Assembly: GCA_002470515.1 (NCBI GenBank)
Contig: DKML01000005.1
Span: 199,942-263,941 of the forward strand
DNA from: Proteobacteria bacterium UBA7415
Lineage (GTDB): Bacteria; Pseudomonadota; Gammaproteobacteria; Arenicellales; Arenicellaceae
Length of the DNA stretch: 64,000 nt
Reading direction: 5' to 3'
Positions 1 through 9,000 of this stretch are shown piece after piece (position 1 is the stretch's first letter; every line of letters begins with the position of its first letter). The translations under genes were made by a program, and so were the position numbers. Below the pieces are notes generated by a model that had not been told where the DNA came from, ran no database searches, and saw nothing but the letters and a program-made list of their open reading frames with translations.

Positions 1-1
1 T

Positions 2-421
2 ATCCATAACATTTCTACCGATGTACAAAACCCGCCCAGTTTTAATGCAATTGCTAGTGTTCGTGGACCAGATGCTAACCCCCTCGAGTACCCTGCAACA
101 AATATTGCGCCTCAACAAGCGGCTTACCCTAACGTTAAGACGTTGATTCTGGAGCAACCAGTATCTGAGGTGTTTGCACGAGCTATGTCGGTAGTTGAAG
201 AAAACGGTTGGGAGATTGTAGCGCAAGACGCTGACGCTGGAATTATCGAAGCTACCGCAACAACTCTGTTATGGGGCTTTAAAGACGATGTCGTAATCAG
301 AGTTACCGAGGGCGAAAGCTCTACGTTGGTTGACGTACGCTCGGTCTCGCGCGTTGGTGCAAGCGATATTGGTGCTAATGCAAAACGCATTGAAAGTATT
401 TTGTCGGACCTGGCAAATTAG
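2..421 (+). CDS. DUF1499 family protein, 5' end cut by window
   Basis: The frame is open from the first complete codon of the window, so the start lies outside it. About 139 residues are visible. They begin with HNISTDVQNPPSF, the usual DUF1499 opening in which a 'His-x-Ile-Thr-Thr-Asp' stretch precedes Pro-Pro-x-Phe. The domain continues to the stop with the typical 'WEIVAQDADAGIIEA' and 'FKDDVVIRV' strands. A TTG at 143 could be mistaken for a start but would cut the domain in half. DUF1499 proteins are small, often membrane-anchored or exported proteins of unknown function. The family call rests on motif recall; function is unknown. Confidence 0.8.
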   Translation: MHNISTDVQNPPSFNAIASVRGPDANPLEYPATNIAPQQAAYPNVKTLILEQPVSEVFARAMSVVEENGWEIVAQDADAGIIEATATTLLWGFKDDVVIRVTEGESSTLVDVRSVSRVGASDIGANAKRIESILSDLAN

Positions 422-512
422 TTATCAATTCGCTCGTTCCCTATGCGTGCTTAAGGTGGAGTTAAGTAGCTCTGTTGCATTTAGGCTAAGACCAAGACTA
501 AGACATTAGTTT

Positions 513-1181
513 ATGAGAAGAGTGCATCGAATATTGGGCTGGCTTTTATGTTTGCCTTTATTAGTGTGGGCATGCACAGCATTGGTTTTTTTGATTAAAC
601 CAGGGTATTCGGGTGCTTATCATCAACTGAGTGTAAAAACCTACGCGTTAACCGCTCAGGATATGCAGAGTGTTCAATACCTGCCGACGAGCGATAATAG
701 TTGGGCAAGTCTTAAACTGCTTCGAACTAAACTCGGATTACACGCGTTAAAAGCCTCTACGCAGAGTGCTTACCCTCGATCAACTGATGACTCTGAGCAA
801 AATCCTCCTCAATTGCATTGGCTGTATGCGCCTTCAACAAAGACGTGGGTTCCAACACCCGCTATAAGTGCGGTTCAATCAAGACTTTTATTAGAGGACG
901 CTCAAACGCAATGGCCAGAGCGCTATGGTTTTGACGGTGCTTGGCTAACAGATAGGCAAGGGGTTTATCGAACCGCTACGGGTGTTGAAATGCAGCTTAG
1001 CTGGAACTCGTTGAGTATTACCCAATCGGGTTCAGACACGCAGTGGATTAACCGACTTTATCGCTGGCACTATCTACAATGGACAGGCATAGACTTAGTT
1101 GATCGTCTGCTTGGGATAGTGGGGCTTGGCTTACTGTTCGCGATGACGTTCGTTGGTTTTAAGCTTTTACGCAAACCTTAA
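513..1181 (+). CDS. PepSY-associated-type membrane protein, hypothetical
   Basis: A 222-residue protein with one N-terminal hydrophobic segment (about residues 8-28) after a short basic MRRVHR start, a polar central part of about 160 residues, and a second hydrophobic helix near the C-terminus (about 195-217). This is the two-helix layout of PepSY-associated membrane proteins: the helices anchor the protein and the loop faces the periplasm. The starting RRxHRxLGW motif is common in PepSY_TM proteins. No catalytic residues are evident. It stands alone, convergent with prpC. Family assignment is moderate; the role is unknown. Confidence 0.6.
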   Translation: MRRVHRILGWLLCLPLLVWACTALVFLIKPGYSGAYHQLSVKTYALTAQDMQSVQYLPTSDNSWASLKLLRTKLGLHALKASTQSAYPRSTDDSEQNPPQLHWLYAPSTKTWVPTPAISAVQSRLLLEDAQTQWPERYGFDGAWLTDRQGVYRTATGVEMQLSWNSLSITQSGSDTQWINRLYRWHYLQWTGIDLVDRLLGIVGLGLLFAMTFVGFKLLRKP

Positions 1182-1226
1182 GCACTAAATTCTGCAAGCC
1201 CAACCTATACAGCAAGGATTTAAATA

Positions 1227-1254
1227 GACTGTTCGTCTTAAACCACGAACAGTC
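1227..1254. terminator. stem-loop between convergent genes
   Basis: GACTGTTCGT at 1227-1236 pairs perfectly with ACGAACAGTC at 1245-1254 across an 8-nt loop. It lies between the PepSY-like gene and the 3' end of prpC, where a shared terminator would be expected. There is no clear T-run on either side, so termination is only inferred. Confidence 0.4.
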
Positions 1255-1276
1255 CACCAGAGTAGCTACAGACTAA

Positions 1277-2404
1277 CTACCGATCTTCAATCTTAGGTAC
1301 AACGCGATGTTCTGGGCCGGTGTATTCCGCACTTGGGCGAATAATTCGATTGTTCGCACGCTGCTCAAACGCATGAGCTGCCCAGCCTGTAACACGAGAC
1401 ATCACAAATATTGGCGTAAACAAACCAGTAGGAATGCCCATAAAGTGGTACGCCGATGCGTGGAAGAAGTCAGCGTTACAGAACATACCTTTTTCACGTT
1501 TCATAACCGCTTCGCAACGCTCTGAGACGTCATAAAGTGTGCTGCTGTCGGCGCTTTCAGACAATATCTTAGACCACTTCTTGATGATTGCATTTCGCGG
1601 GTCGCGCTCTTTATAAACGGCGTGACCAAAACCCATGATCAATTCTTTATTGGCTAATTTGCTCATGATGCCGGCTTCGGCATCGTCTGCACTAGACCAC
1701 TGTTCGATCATCTCCATAGCGGCTTCGTTAGCGCCACCGTGCAACGGTCCACGTAATGTGCCGATAGCACCCGTAATTACTGAGTGGATGTCGGTCAACG
1801 TTGAAGCCGCTACACGTCCATTAAACGTTGAGGCGTTAAACTCGTGCTCAGCGTAAAGAATCAAAGAGACGTTCATTACTTGCTCATGCAGCCTTGATGG
1901 AGCCTTATCGTGCAACATGTGCAAGAAATGACCGCCAATAGTGGCTGCACCTGTATCGGTAGAAACCCTTACGCCGTCTTGGCTAAAACGGTACCAATAA
2001 ACGACCATGGCGGGCAATAACGCGAGTACGCGATCAACCGCGTCGCCTTGTTGCTCAAAGCTCAGTTCAGGCTCCAAATTACCTAACATCGATACGCCTG
2101 TACGCATAACATCCATAGGATGTGCTGACGCAGGTATAAGTTCGAGAGTGGCTTTTAGCGCGTCTGGAAGAGCGCGCAAGCCATTCAATTTAGTCTGGTA
2201 TGCATCGAGCTCGACTTGCTTGGGTAGTTCGCCTTTTAGGATCAAGTGAGCCACTTCTTCGAAAATACAATTATCGGCTAAATCGTCCACGTCGTAGCCA
2301 CGGTAGTTGAGCCCAGACCCTTGAGTCCCAACCGTACATAAGGCTGTTTGGCCTGCAACTTGCCCGCGTAAACCTGCACCACTTAATTTTTTATCTTCTG
2401 CCAT
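1277..2404 (-). CDS. prpC: 2-methylcitrate synthase
   Basis: Condenses propionyl-CoA with oxaloacetate to 2-methylcitrate, the entry step of the 2-methylcitrate cycle. The 375-residue length fits PrpC and is shorter than housekeeping citrate synthase. The start has the PrpC pattern GLRGQVAGQTALCTVG followed by LNYRGYDVDDLA. The citrate synthase signature is present as LHGGANEAAMEM, with the second catalytic histidine in GFGHAVYKERDPR. An AGGAAA ribosome-binding site precedes the ATG. It lies 130 bp downstream of prpB on the same strand, so the two probably form a prpBC operon. No prpD, acnD, prpF or prpR is next to them. Confidence 0.94.
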   Translation of the reverse strand: MAEDKKLSGAGLRGQVAGQTALCTVGTQGSGLNYRGYDVDDLADNCIFEEVAHLILKGELPKQVELDAYQTKLNGLRALPDALKATLELIPASAHPMDVMRTGVSMLGNLEPELSFEQQGDAVDRVLALLPAMVVYWYRFSQDGVRVSTDTGAATIGGHFLHMLHDKAPSRLHEQVMNVSLILYAEHEFNASTFNGRVAASTLTDIHSVITGAIGTLRGPLHGGANEAAMEMIEQWSSADDAEAGIMSKLANKELIMGFGHAVYKERDPRNAIIKKWSKILSESADSSTLYDVSERCEAVMKREKGMFCNADFFHASAYHFMGIPTGLFTPIFVMSRVTGWAAHAFEQRANNRIIRPSAEYTGPEHRVVPKIEDR

Positions 2405-2534
2405 TGTTATTTCCTAATGTTGTTTGTTCTACAAGCTCATACATCCTTTGAGCTCGTTTTTGATGATCGAATAGTGCGTTGCTAATGGGTAACTAGGTTG
2501 TTGCTACTGCGCACTCTTCATTGAGTCTACAAAA

Positions 2535-3407
2535 TCACTTTGACGAAAATAGCTCATCTAATGTTGTTTCGTAGCTGTGGTAATCGAGATAGCTATAAAG
2601 CTCTTCTCTAGTTTGCATATCAGCGACCACATCTCGCTGATGGCCTTTGCCTAACACTTCCTGATAGACCATCTCGGCCGCCTTATTCATCGCTCTAGTC
2701 GCGGTGAGAGGGTACAGCACCATGGTTACACCTTGCGCTGCAAGTTCGTCCTTATCGAACAAGGGGGACATGCCAAATTCAGTCATATTGGCTAAAAGTT
2801 GAGATCCCAACTGCTCATTATAAGCTTTATAGTCACTAAGGGATGCCATCGCTTCGGCAAATATACCATCGGCACCGGCCTCCAAATATGCGCCAGAGCG
2901 ATCAATAGAGGCTTGTAAGCCTTCCAGCGCATAAGAGTCTGTGCGAGCCATTATAAAAAAATTATCGTCGGTACGTGCATCCACAGCAGCTTTTATTCGG
3001 TCCACCATTTCAATGCTGCTTACAATCTCCTTATTAGGCCGGTGACCACAACGCTTTTGCGCCACTTGGTCTTCCATATGCACTGCGGCAACACCCGCAC
3101 GAATTGATTCTTTAATCGTACGTGCAATATTAAAGGCTCCGCCCCATCCAGTGTCGATATCAATCAATAGAGGCGTTTGCACAGCTGAGGTGATACGGCG
3201 AGCATCTTCCAACACATCATTCATGCTGGTCATGCCTAAGTCAGGCAGACCGTATGAGGCGTTGGCGCAAGCTCCACCAGAAATATAAATTGCCTTGTGG
3301 CCTATTTTGCTGGCCATTAACGCTGTGTAGGCATTGATCGTGCCAACGATTTGCAATGGTTTGGTCTCTGCTAAAGCTGCTCTAAACAGCTGTCCTGGTG
3401 ATTGCAT
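2535..3407 (-). CDS. prpB: 2-methylisocitrate lyase
   Basis: Cleaves 2-methylisocitrate to pyruvate and succinate, the last step of propionate oxidation by the methylcitrate cycle. The 290-residue product has the isocitrate-lyase-superfamily signature with catalytic cysteine as KRCGHRPNKE. Upstream are the YISGGACANASYGLPDLG substrate loop and the DIDTGWGG metal-binding stretch, which are typical of PrpB. It is the first gene of the minus-strand pair prpB-prpC. The 323 bp upstream hold its promoter region. No PrpR activator gene is adjacent, so regulation is not obvious locally. Confidence 0.95.
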   Translation of the reverse strand: MQSPGQLFRAALAETKPLQIVGTINAYTALMASKIGHKAIYISGGACANASYGLPDLGMTSMNDVLEDARRITSAVQTPLLIDIDTGWGGAFNIARTIKESIRAGVAAVHMEDQVAQKRCGHRPNKEIVSSIEMVDRIKAAVDARTDDNFFIMARTDSYALEGLQASIDRSGAYLEAGADGIFAEAMASLSDYKAYNEQLGSQLLANMTEFGMSPLFDKDELAAQGVTMVLYPLTATRAMNKAAEMVYQEVLGKGHQRDVVADMQTREELYSYLDYHSYETTLDELFSSK

Positions 3408-3730
3408 AGTGTCGTTTCCGTTGGTTTAAACTAATTATCTGGCGCGCAGTTTCGGTAAATGTGGCGCTGTTGTCAATATATTCATCGGTTGTTGAGGGGG
3501 CTACAGGTGTTGATCGCTCAATTCTGGCAAAAAGTCCCATAAAGTGGGAAACCTCTCGTTGTCGCTCAACCTTGGGTTAGTGCACCATGTAGATTGAGTG
3601 ACGAACGGTAAGGCTCAGGGCATGACCAATACGACTCACGCTATGAGCAGAGCGAAATGTTCGGTATGATTGCGCCACTCAAGCGCTGCTCTTCACTTTC
3701 TTATGCTGTTTTCAGCAATCACTGAAGTTA
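3408..3730. other. intergenic region between divergent prpB and DUF5522 gene
   Basis: This 323-bp gap carries the outward promoters of prpB (minus) and of the small plus-strand gene at 3731. A short inverted repeat is visible around 3530-3550 (TCCCAtaaagTGGGA), which could be an operator. I see no ORF, RNA gene or mobile element. Confidence 0.4.
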
Positions 3731-3949
3731 ATGAAAAAAACTGATCCAACTGAGTTAGGTTCTAAGACAACTGAGCTCACACCGAGCGCTGCTCGAAAGT
3801 GGCCGCTCGCGGAACTTGTTGAAAACAAACACTATTATATGGAACATGGCTTTATGGTGTTCACCGAAGAATACCATCTATGTCGTGGGCGTTGCTGCGG
3901 AAATGCATGTCGGCACTGCCCTTTTGAGCACGTTAACGTCAGACGCTAG
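3731..3949 (+). CDS. DUF5522 small cysteine-rich protein
   Basis: A 72-residue protein ending in the pattern HLCRGRCCGNACRHCPFEH, in which the cysteines are arranged C-x3-CC-x3-C-x2-CP. With the preceding HYYMEHGFMVFTEEYH stretch this is diagnostic of the DUF5522 family. The cysteine cluster suggests metal or iron-sulfur binding, but this is inference. About 25 N-terminal residues are not conserved in the family as I recall it. The gene lies alone, upstream of rraA in the same direction. Confidence 0.85.
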   Translation: MKKTDPTELGSKTTELTPSAARKWPLAELVENKHYYMEHGFMVFTEEYHLCRGRCCGNACRHCPFEHVNVRR

Positions 3950-4044
3950 TGTTTGAATATTCAGATTTACCTGACTCTGTGCAACCATATTAGTATCTGT
4001 TCTGCAATTTCCAATTTTCACACACGAATAAAGGTTTTCCAAAT

Positions 4045-4527
4045 ATGTTGTCCACTCCTGATCTCTGTGACCAATTCCCTGATGATGTTCTTGTCCTTGA
4101 TCCGCTATTTAATGATTACGGCGGCAAGTCGTCGTTTTATGGTCAAGTAATAACGATTAAGTGTTTTGAAGACAATTCGGTGGTCAAAGCATTACTCGAT
4201 GAGCCCGGACTTGGTCGGGTTATTGTGATGGATGGCGGTGGTTCTCTGCGTAGAGCTATCTTAGGTGATATGTTAGCGGCAAACGCAGTTAAAAACGGTT
4301 GGTCTGGTCTGGTTATTAATGGCTGCATCCGCGATTGTGATGAGATAGCGCCACTTGATTTAGGTGTAAAGGCACTCAATACACACCCGATGAAAACAGA
4401 TAAGCGTGGGATTGGTGACAAGAATGTGCCGGTGACGTTTGCAGGGCAAACGATTAATAGCGGCGATTGGATCTATGCCGATCGCAACGGCATTGTAGTC
4501 AGTAGAACAGAGCTTAAGCAAGATTAA
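4045..4527 (+). CDS. rraA: RraA, regulator of ribonuclease E activity
   Basis: RraA binds the C-terminal part of RNase E and lowers its mRNA-processing activity. The family fold resembles the phosphohistidine domain of PEP-utilising enzymes. The 160-residue length matches E. coli RraA. Typical family segments are [15 protein letters not shown] at the N-terminus, [33 protein letters not shown] (containing the family G-x-x-R-D), and [13 protein letters not shown] near the end. The ATG at 4045 keeps the canonical N-terminus. It is convergent with the transglutaminase-like gene, with only 15 bp between the stops. Confidence 0.93.
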   Translation: MLSTPDLCDQFPDDVLVLDPLFNDYGGKSSFYGQVITIKCFEDNSVVKALLDEPGLGRVIVMDGGGSLRRAILGDMLAANAVKNGWSGLVINGCIRDCDEIAPLDLGVKALNTHPMKTDKRGIGDKNVPVTFAGQTINSGDWIYADRNGIVVSRTELKQD

Positions 4528-4542
4528 GTCTGGAACGATTAT

Positions 4543-5400
4543 TTACGGTTTATTGCGAATAAATTCAGCCCGTTCAACCCATTTTTTATCGTTATAGTTT
4601 GTAGTCAACACGCTGCCTGTGTTTTCCCAGATTTGTGTCCGATTAAATTGGATTTCAGGGTAATAAGTAATTGCTCGACTCGCTAATAGAAAGTCGTTTA
4701 TCGACTTAGGTGCGCGCTTAGAAGTCGCTTCCAATATATAGGTCTGTGAATCAAGGAACAGTACAACCCAAGCGTGCCCGCCCTCTGGGGTTTCTCCAAC
4801 GGCAACTCTTGCGTCATAACCTAAACCTATAAGCCAGTCGGCCAGTAACAAAGCGTGGTCCTCGCAATCACCGTGGCTGTGCACGTAGGCTTGCTTAGAG
4901 TTTTGCCACACGTCTTCATACTGCGCGCCATATTGGTCGTGATCGAACATATAGGTCTTACGCATGCTGATCAAAGCCAGAGGTTGCCAGGCATTATCTA
5001 ATTCAAAAGGTACAAAACCCATCAGAAAGCTATTGGCAAAATAGGGCTGACCATCAAGCCCAATGGCGGTTAGCGCTAACAGATCGCCGTAGGAATCATT
5101 CCAAACATAGGAGTAGAAGCGTTGATTGGCAGGGGTTGTGGAATAGTTCTTATCAAGTTCTCGCTGAGACAGCGATTGTTGCGAATATAAAGAGCTCATT
5201 TTGCCGCGCTGAGCGCGCTTTTGTTCGCGACGTAATTGTTCGTTGAGCGCATCAGGCGTAAGTGGCGAATTAGATGCGTTCTCAGCCTTCTCTAGTAATT
5301 CTTGGGTCGCAGTGTCTTGCCAGGCTGCGTTTTGCATCTGGGATTCCAATAAGACCAACAAAATTAGTATTACCAGAATACTATTAAGAAGCGTTTTCAC
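4543..5400 (-). CDS. exported transglutaminase-like cysteine peptidase
   Basis: The 285-residue protein begins with a hydrophobic stretch (about residues 4-20) that reads as a signal peptide or anchor. A charged, coiled segment follows at about 35-75. The C-terminal half contains HGDCEDHALLLADWL and, later, GGHAWVVLF and YILEATS. These give the Cys-His-acidic triad of transglutaminase-like peptidases in the expected order. Such proteins act in the envelope; the substrate is unknown. The gene immediately follows the DUF350 gene on the same strand with a 36-bp gap, so the two are probably cotranscribed. Confidence 0.8.
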   Translation of the reverse strand: MKTLLNSILVILILLVLLESQMQNAAWQDTATQELLEKAENASNSPLTPDALNEQLRREQKRAQRGKMSSLYSQQSLSQRELDKNYSTTPANQRFYSYVWNDSYGDLLALTAIGLDGQPYFANSFLMGFVPFELDNAWQPLALISMRKTYMFDHDQYGAQYEDVWQNSKQAYVHSHGDCEDHALLLADWLIGLGYDARVAVGETPEGGHAWVVLFLDSQTYILEATSKRAPKSINDFLLASRAITYYPEIQFNRTQIWENTGSVLTTNYNDKKWVERAEFIRNKP

Positions 5401-5436
5401 GAATGAGGACTAACCGTCAGATACACAGCTAAACCC

Positions 5437-5667
5437 TTAGCCTTTAAGACCGAATGAGACGATTATCGCTACAAAAATAAGGATGGTCGACGCAAAAATA
5501 GCCACGGCAATATTACCCTTTTGGAGTTGCTCTTGAATATCGACGCCCTTAAGTAATTGCTGGTCTACAATTCTCAAAGCAACCACTCCGACCATCAGAG
5601 CGAGTAGGGTATACAGCAAGTTAAGTCCAAGATTAAACACGGTGGCGAGAAAGAATTGAGTTTCCAT
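5437..5667 (-). CDS. DUF350 small inner-membrane protein
   Basis: A 76-residue protein with two hydrophobic helices (about 10-32 and 50-73) joined by a short polar loop DQQLLKGVDIQEQLQKGN. The loop followed by NIAVAIFAS is typical of the DUF350 family of small membrane proteins. Function is unknown. It is upstream of and probably cotranscribed with the transglutaminase-like gene, an association worth noting because DUF350 genes are often near envelope enzymes. It is divergent from the leuB-like gene. Confidence 0.8.
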   Translation of the reverse strand: METQFFLATVFNLGLNLLYTLLALMVGVVALRIVDQQLLKGVDIQEQLQKGNIAVAIFASTILIFVAIIVSFGLKG

Positions 5668-5828
5668 AATGTGAGGCCTCTGGCGTAAATACAGGTTTAA
5701 AGAAGTTCAAATAGGGCTTTATGGTGCTGCAAACGACTGTTTAGCGCAATCGGAATGATTCTTACTACGAAAGCGCGCGTAAATCAGCTAAAATTCGCGG
5801 CCCTTAGAAATAACCTAATAAAACTATA

Positions 5829-6947
5829 GTGACGCAAAAATATACGATTGCAATTTTACCGGGCGACGGGATCGGTCCAGAGATTATGGCCGAGGGCGTA
5901 AAAGTATTACGCCAAGTAGAAGCAAGAAACGATGTGGAGTTTGATCTTGTTGAAGCGCCATTCGGTGCCGGCGCATGGTTTACTCATGGGTCGTCTTTTC
6001 CCAAAGATACTCAAGATTTGGTGGATAGAGCAGACGCTGTTGTAAAAGGCCCGATTGGCCTAGATCACGAGAAATCTAAACAGATTCCAGTTGATCAACA
6101 ACCTGAGCGTGGGGCCCTATTACCTTTACGCAAACGACTCAATACCTATGCTAATTATCGGCCGGTTTTCTTACCAAAGAGTTTGAGCCATTTTTCCCCA
6201 CTAAAGGCGGAAGTTATAGGCGAAGGCATCGACATGATCATGGTCCGCGAACTAGTTGGCGGTTTGTACTTTGGCGAAAAAGAAGTCGGTGTCAATGAGC
6301 AAGGAAAACGTTATGTGCGCGAAATGCTGGAATACGACGAAGACCAAATTCGTAACATTCTAGTTAAAGCATTCGAGTTGGCGTCGGAACGCAAAGGCGT
6401 GTTGCATAATATTCACAAGAGTAACGTTCTTAAGTCGAGTGTTTTATGGAACGAGATTGTTGAGGAAGTCGCAGTCGATTTTCCAAATGTAAAAATCATT
6501 CACACATTGGTTGACGCGGCTGCGACCGCCTTATGCCTTAACCCAACACAGTTTGATGTTATGGTTATGGAGAATATGTTTGGTGACATTTTAAGTGACC
6601 AAGGTGGCGGCATATTAGGGTCTCTCGGTTTAATGCCCTCGGCGTGCTTAGGCGAAGCCGGTAAAGCGTATTACGAGCCGTCGCATGGTTCGGCACCGGA
6701 TATCGCCGGGCAGGGCATTGCTAACCCGTATTCGATGATCGGCTCAATGGCGATGATGTTAGAGTACAGTTTTGGCATGAAAGAAGAGGCAAAAAACCTG
6801 TGGGACGCGATGCAAAGCGTATTCGCCGATGGTTTCTCTACGCCAGACTTATCTAAACCTGGAGCCGGTGTAGAGATGATCTCTACACAAGGTTTTGGCG
6901 ATAAAGTAGTGGCTTTTTTACAAAATCTTCCCGCTAATAAAGTGTAG
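5829..6947 (+). CDS. leuB: 3-isopropylmalate dehydrogenase family protein (LeuB-like)
   Basis: NAD-dependent beta-decarboxylating dehydrogenase. In leucine synthesis this oxidises and decarboxylates 3-isopropylmalate. Family signatures are [12 protein letters not shown] at the N-terminus, [25 protein letters not shown], the catalytic lysine in HKSNVL, and the metal/cofactor region [12 protein letters not shown] with [12 protein letters not shown]. The length of 372 is normal. The start is GTG at 5829. Two points make it divergent: it is not next to leuA, leuC or leuD, and several otherwise conserved positions differ, such as VDAAATAL after the catalytic region. A related malate-type specificity cannot be excluded. 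Confidence 0.8.
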   Translation: MTQKYTIAILPGDGIGPEIMAEGVKVLRQVEARNDVEFDLVEAPFGAGAWFTHGSSFPKDTQDLVDRADAVVKGPIGLDHEKSKQIPVDQQPERGALLPLRKRLNTYANYRPVFLPKSLSHFSPLKAEVIGEGIDMIMVRELVGGLYFGEKEVGVNEQGKRYVREMLEYDEDQIRNILVKAFELASERKGVLHNIHKSNVLKSSVLWNEIVEEVAVDFPNVKIIHTLVDAAATALCLNPTQFDVMVMENMFGDILSDQGGGILGSLGLMPSACLGEAGKAYYEPSHGSAPDIAGQGIANPYSMIGSMAMMLEYSFGMKEEAKNLWDAMQSVFADGFSTPDLSKPGAGVEMISTQGFGDKVVAFLQNLPANKV

Positions 6948-7139
6948 CGAATGAGCGGGCTTAGATCGCATTTGAGCCGTTTTTAAGCGGCGTTTGAGGG
7001 TTTATTCGGACAAATAGATTAATATTTTAAGAAAACGTTGAAAAACACACTTTTTTTGAATCCAAAATCGGTTTAGACGCATCAAATTACTCAGATAGGT
7101 CAAAAACGGCCTTTTCGATATTTTTTAAGGAGAAATGAG

Positions 7140-7805
7140 ATGAAACAATTAACTTTAGCTTTTGCTTTGGCATTAAGCGTACTGGCGACAAGTCCAGTAA
7201 TCGCGCAAGCCGACGAAAGTGTTGAAACGGATATAACAATTCGGGTTGGTGGCGATAAATCATCGACAGTATCCGAATCTAAAAGCACGGAAGACTTTGT
7301 TGAATTCATGCGTGGCATGCTTGGGGATACGGTAGCTGATGAGATCGCTTCTGAGTTCGCTGAGCTCGACGATGACGAGCGCGCTAAGTTAGAGAAAAAG
7401 CTTGCGAAAGAAGATTTTAAAAGCATAACCTTTGACTCTGATGACTTTGGGAACGCTATTATTATTCCAATACTGGCGATCACTTTGTCGCTCGGAATGC
7501 CCATCATCATAGTTTTACTAGTACTGTACTTTGGATACCGCAAGCGCCGTCAACGTGCAGAATTGATTCGTAGCTTTATAGATGCTGGAAAAGACGTACC
7601 TCAGCAATTACTTGATGACCAACCTGGTGCTAACCCATTACGCTCTGGTTTAACCTTGGTCGCTGTGGCTGCTGCAATTAGTATCGCTTTCTTCATCATA
7701 GGAGAAACTGAAATTTCTGCACTGGCACTTATTCCATTGTTCTTAGGTCTAGCACGCTTGGCCTTCTACTACTTAGATACGAACAAGAACAAGTCAGGTG
7801 ATTAG
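7140..7805 (+). CDS. DUF6249-like exported membrane protein
   Basis: A 221-residue protein with a clear signal peptide (residues 1-22, ending AQA). A negatively charged linker of about 80 residues follows, then a strong membrane helix at about 106-128, a basic patch YRKRRQRAEL, and two further hydrophobic segments at about 172-187 and 192-208. The pattern of a membrane helix followed by RKRR and a short FIDAGKDVPQQLL helix is what I recall for DUF6249. It sits directly upstream of an ECF sigma factor and a small membrane protein, as DUF6249 genes often do. The role is unknown; envelope-stress signalling is a guess from context. Confidence 0.65.
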   Translation: MKQLTLAFALALSVLATSPVIAQADESVETDITIRVGGDKSSTVSESKSTEDFVEFMRGMLGDTVADEIASEFAELDDDERAKLEKKLAKEDFKSITFDSDDFGNAIIIPILAITLSLGMPIIIVLLVLYFGYRKRRQRAELIRSFIDAGKDVPQQLLDDQPGANPLRSGLTLVAVAAAISIAFFIIGETEISALALIPLFLGLARLAFYYLDTNKNKSGD

Positions 7806-7813
7806 AAAATGAC

Positions 7814-7846
7814 CCTTGTGAAGCCGCCTTATGCGGCTTCGCAAGG
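7814..7846 (+). terminator. hairpin between DUF6249-like gene and sigma factor
   Basis: CCTTG and GAAGCCGC on the left arm pair with GCGGCTTC and CAAGG on the right arm, with one U-G pair between the blocks and a 5-nt loop. A short TTT follows. It lies 8 bp after the stop of the DUF6249-like gene and 11 bp before the sigma factor ATG, so it may act as an attenuator between the two. Confidence 0.55.
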
Positions 7847-7857
7847 TTTAACCTTTA

Positions 7858-8436
7858 ATGAAAAATATTGACGAAGCCACCCTGATCGATCTTGCGGTTA
7901 ATAGTAATGACCAGCGCGCGTTTGCGGAACTCGTTAATAGGCATCAATCTAAGTTACGTTACTCATTGAGACAGTTATGTAATTTTGACGAAGCGTTGGC
8001 CGATGATTTGGCTCAAGAGTCATTTATTAAGGCGTTTAAACAGCTTCACAAATTTAAGCAGCAATCGCAGTTTTCGAGCTGGTTATACCGAATAGGCTAC
8101 AACACGTTTTTGGAGTTTGTACGTAAGAAAAAGCTCGACACTGTAGAGCTTGATGAAAATTTTGATAGAAGTAATGAACAGAGCTTTTATAGCTCCGAGA
8201 TTAACGAGGCAGAGCAAGAAGAGCAGCAAAGTGGCTTACAAAAAAAGCTCGCCGAGTTACTCGCAACACTAGAACCAGAAAGAAGATCTGTGCTACATTT
8301 GTTATTGCACCGACAGTTTACTCAACAGGAAATCGCCACAACCATGTCGATTCCATTGGGAACGGTCAAGACGCATATAAATCGTGGCAGGGTAGCGTTG
8401 CAGACTGGGTTACAAGAATGGCAGCCGCAGACGTAA
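7858..8436 (+). CDS. ECF-type RNA polymerase sigma factor
   Basis: A 192-residue sigma-70 family protein with only regions 2 and 4. Region 2 spans about residues 18-85, with DDLAQESFIKAFKQLHKFKQQSQFSSWLYRIGYNTFLE, the core-binding and -10 recognition part. Region 4 spans about 130-185, with LEPERRSVLHLLLHRQFTQQEIATTMSIPLGTVKTHINRGR, the -35-binding helix-turn-helix. It would direct a small stress regulon. The downstream 158-aa membrane protein is a candidate anti-sigma or effector, but it lacks a recognisable anti-sigma zinc motif. No clear ribosome-binding site precedes the ATG, and the upstream hairpin may limit expression. Confidence 0.9.
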   Translation: MKNIDEATLIDLAVNSNDQRAFAELVNRHQSKLRYSLRQLCNFDEALADDLAQESFIKAFKQLHKFKQQSQFSSWLYRIGYNTFLEFVRKKKLDTVELDENFDRSNEQSFYSSEINEAEQEEQQSGLQKKLAELLATLEPERRSVLHLLLHRQFTQQEIATTMSIPLGTVKTHINRGRVALQTGLQEWQPQT

Positions 8437-8496
8437 CCCGATGAGCAATTTTCTAAGCATGATATTTATAAGTTTTGATTCAGTCAGGAAGACGCT

Positions 8497-8973
8497 ATGA
8501 ACAATAAAATTAGTATGAACAAGAACACTAACCATAACGACAGCGATACTAGCCAAGCAATGGATTTTGCTGAACTAGACCTTTTGTTTGCTAGTGCCCG
8601 TGGAAGCGATGAGTCTTTACGTGATGACAACTTTACTAAGATGGTTGTCAATGAACTTCCAGCCAATCCAGAACGCATTGATAAAACCAGTTTAAGTTTT
8701 GATCTTATTGGTACGGTTATTGGCGGCTTGTTGGCATTTTTTCTGATCGACTTTAAAAGCTTATTTGCGATTTTGTGGAACCAGGGTGTTAGCAGCTCAA
8801 CTGAGGTTACGGGACAATTACTAAACTCGGTTTCCGCCGTTAGTAGCGTGGCGTCGGCACCAGGCGGCTTTTCTGTCTCGATTGGTACCATTATGATTGC
8901 TGGACTTGTAACCACAGTGGCATCTCTTGCTGCGTGGCTTATGGTTGAGAAGTCGAATAGCAGCATGATCTAA
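8497..8973 (+). CDS. small membrane protein downstream of ECF sigma factor
   Basis: A 158-residue protein. About 65 polar N-terminal residues (including MDFAELDLLFASARGSDE and NFTKMVVNELP) precede two hydrophobic helices at about 70-93 and 128-150. This layout, a cytoplasmic N-terminal part with a short conserved helix and membrane helices behind it, resembles anti-sigma-like proteins, but I do not recognise the family. An AGGAAG ribosome-binding site precedes the ATG. It follows the sigma factor by 60 bp and probably shares its transcript. Anti-sigma function is inference from position only. Confidence 0.6.
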   Translation: MNNKISMNKNTNHNDSDTSQAMDFAELDLLFASARGSDESLRDDNFTKMVVNELPANPERIDKTSLSFDLIGTVIGGLLAFFLIDFKSLFAILWNQGVSSSTEVTGQLLNSVSAVSSVASAPGGFSVSIGTIMIAGLVTTVASLAAWLMVEKSNSSMI

Positions 8974-9000
8974 CGGTTAATTGTTATTGCTGTTATTAAG

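Noticed and set aside
143..421. TTG at 143 as start of a 92-residue protein
   Set aside because: The frame is open from the window edge and the DUF1499 domain begins upstream, so the gene is simply cut by the window.
3953..4150. A 65-residue plus-strand frame after the DUF5522 gene
   Set aside because: It overlaps the rraA start in another frame, has no ribosome-binding site and low-quality composition.
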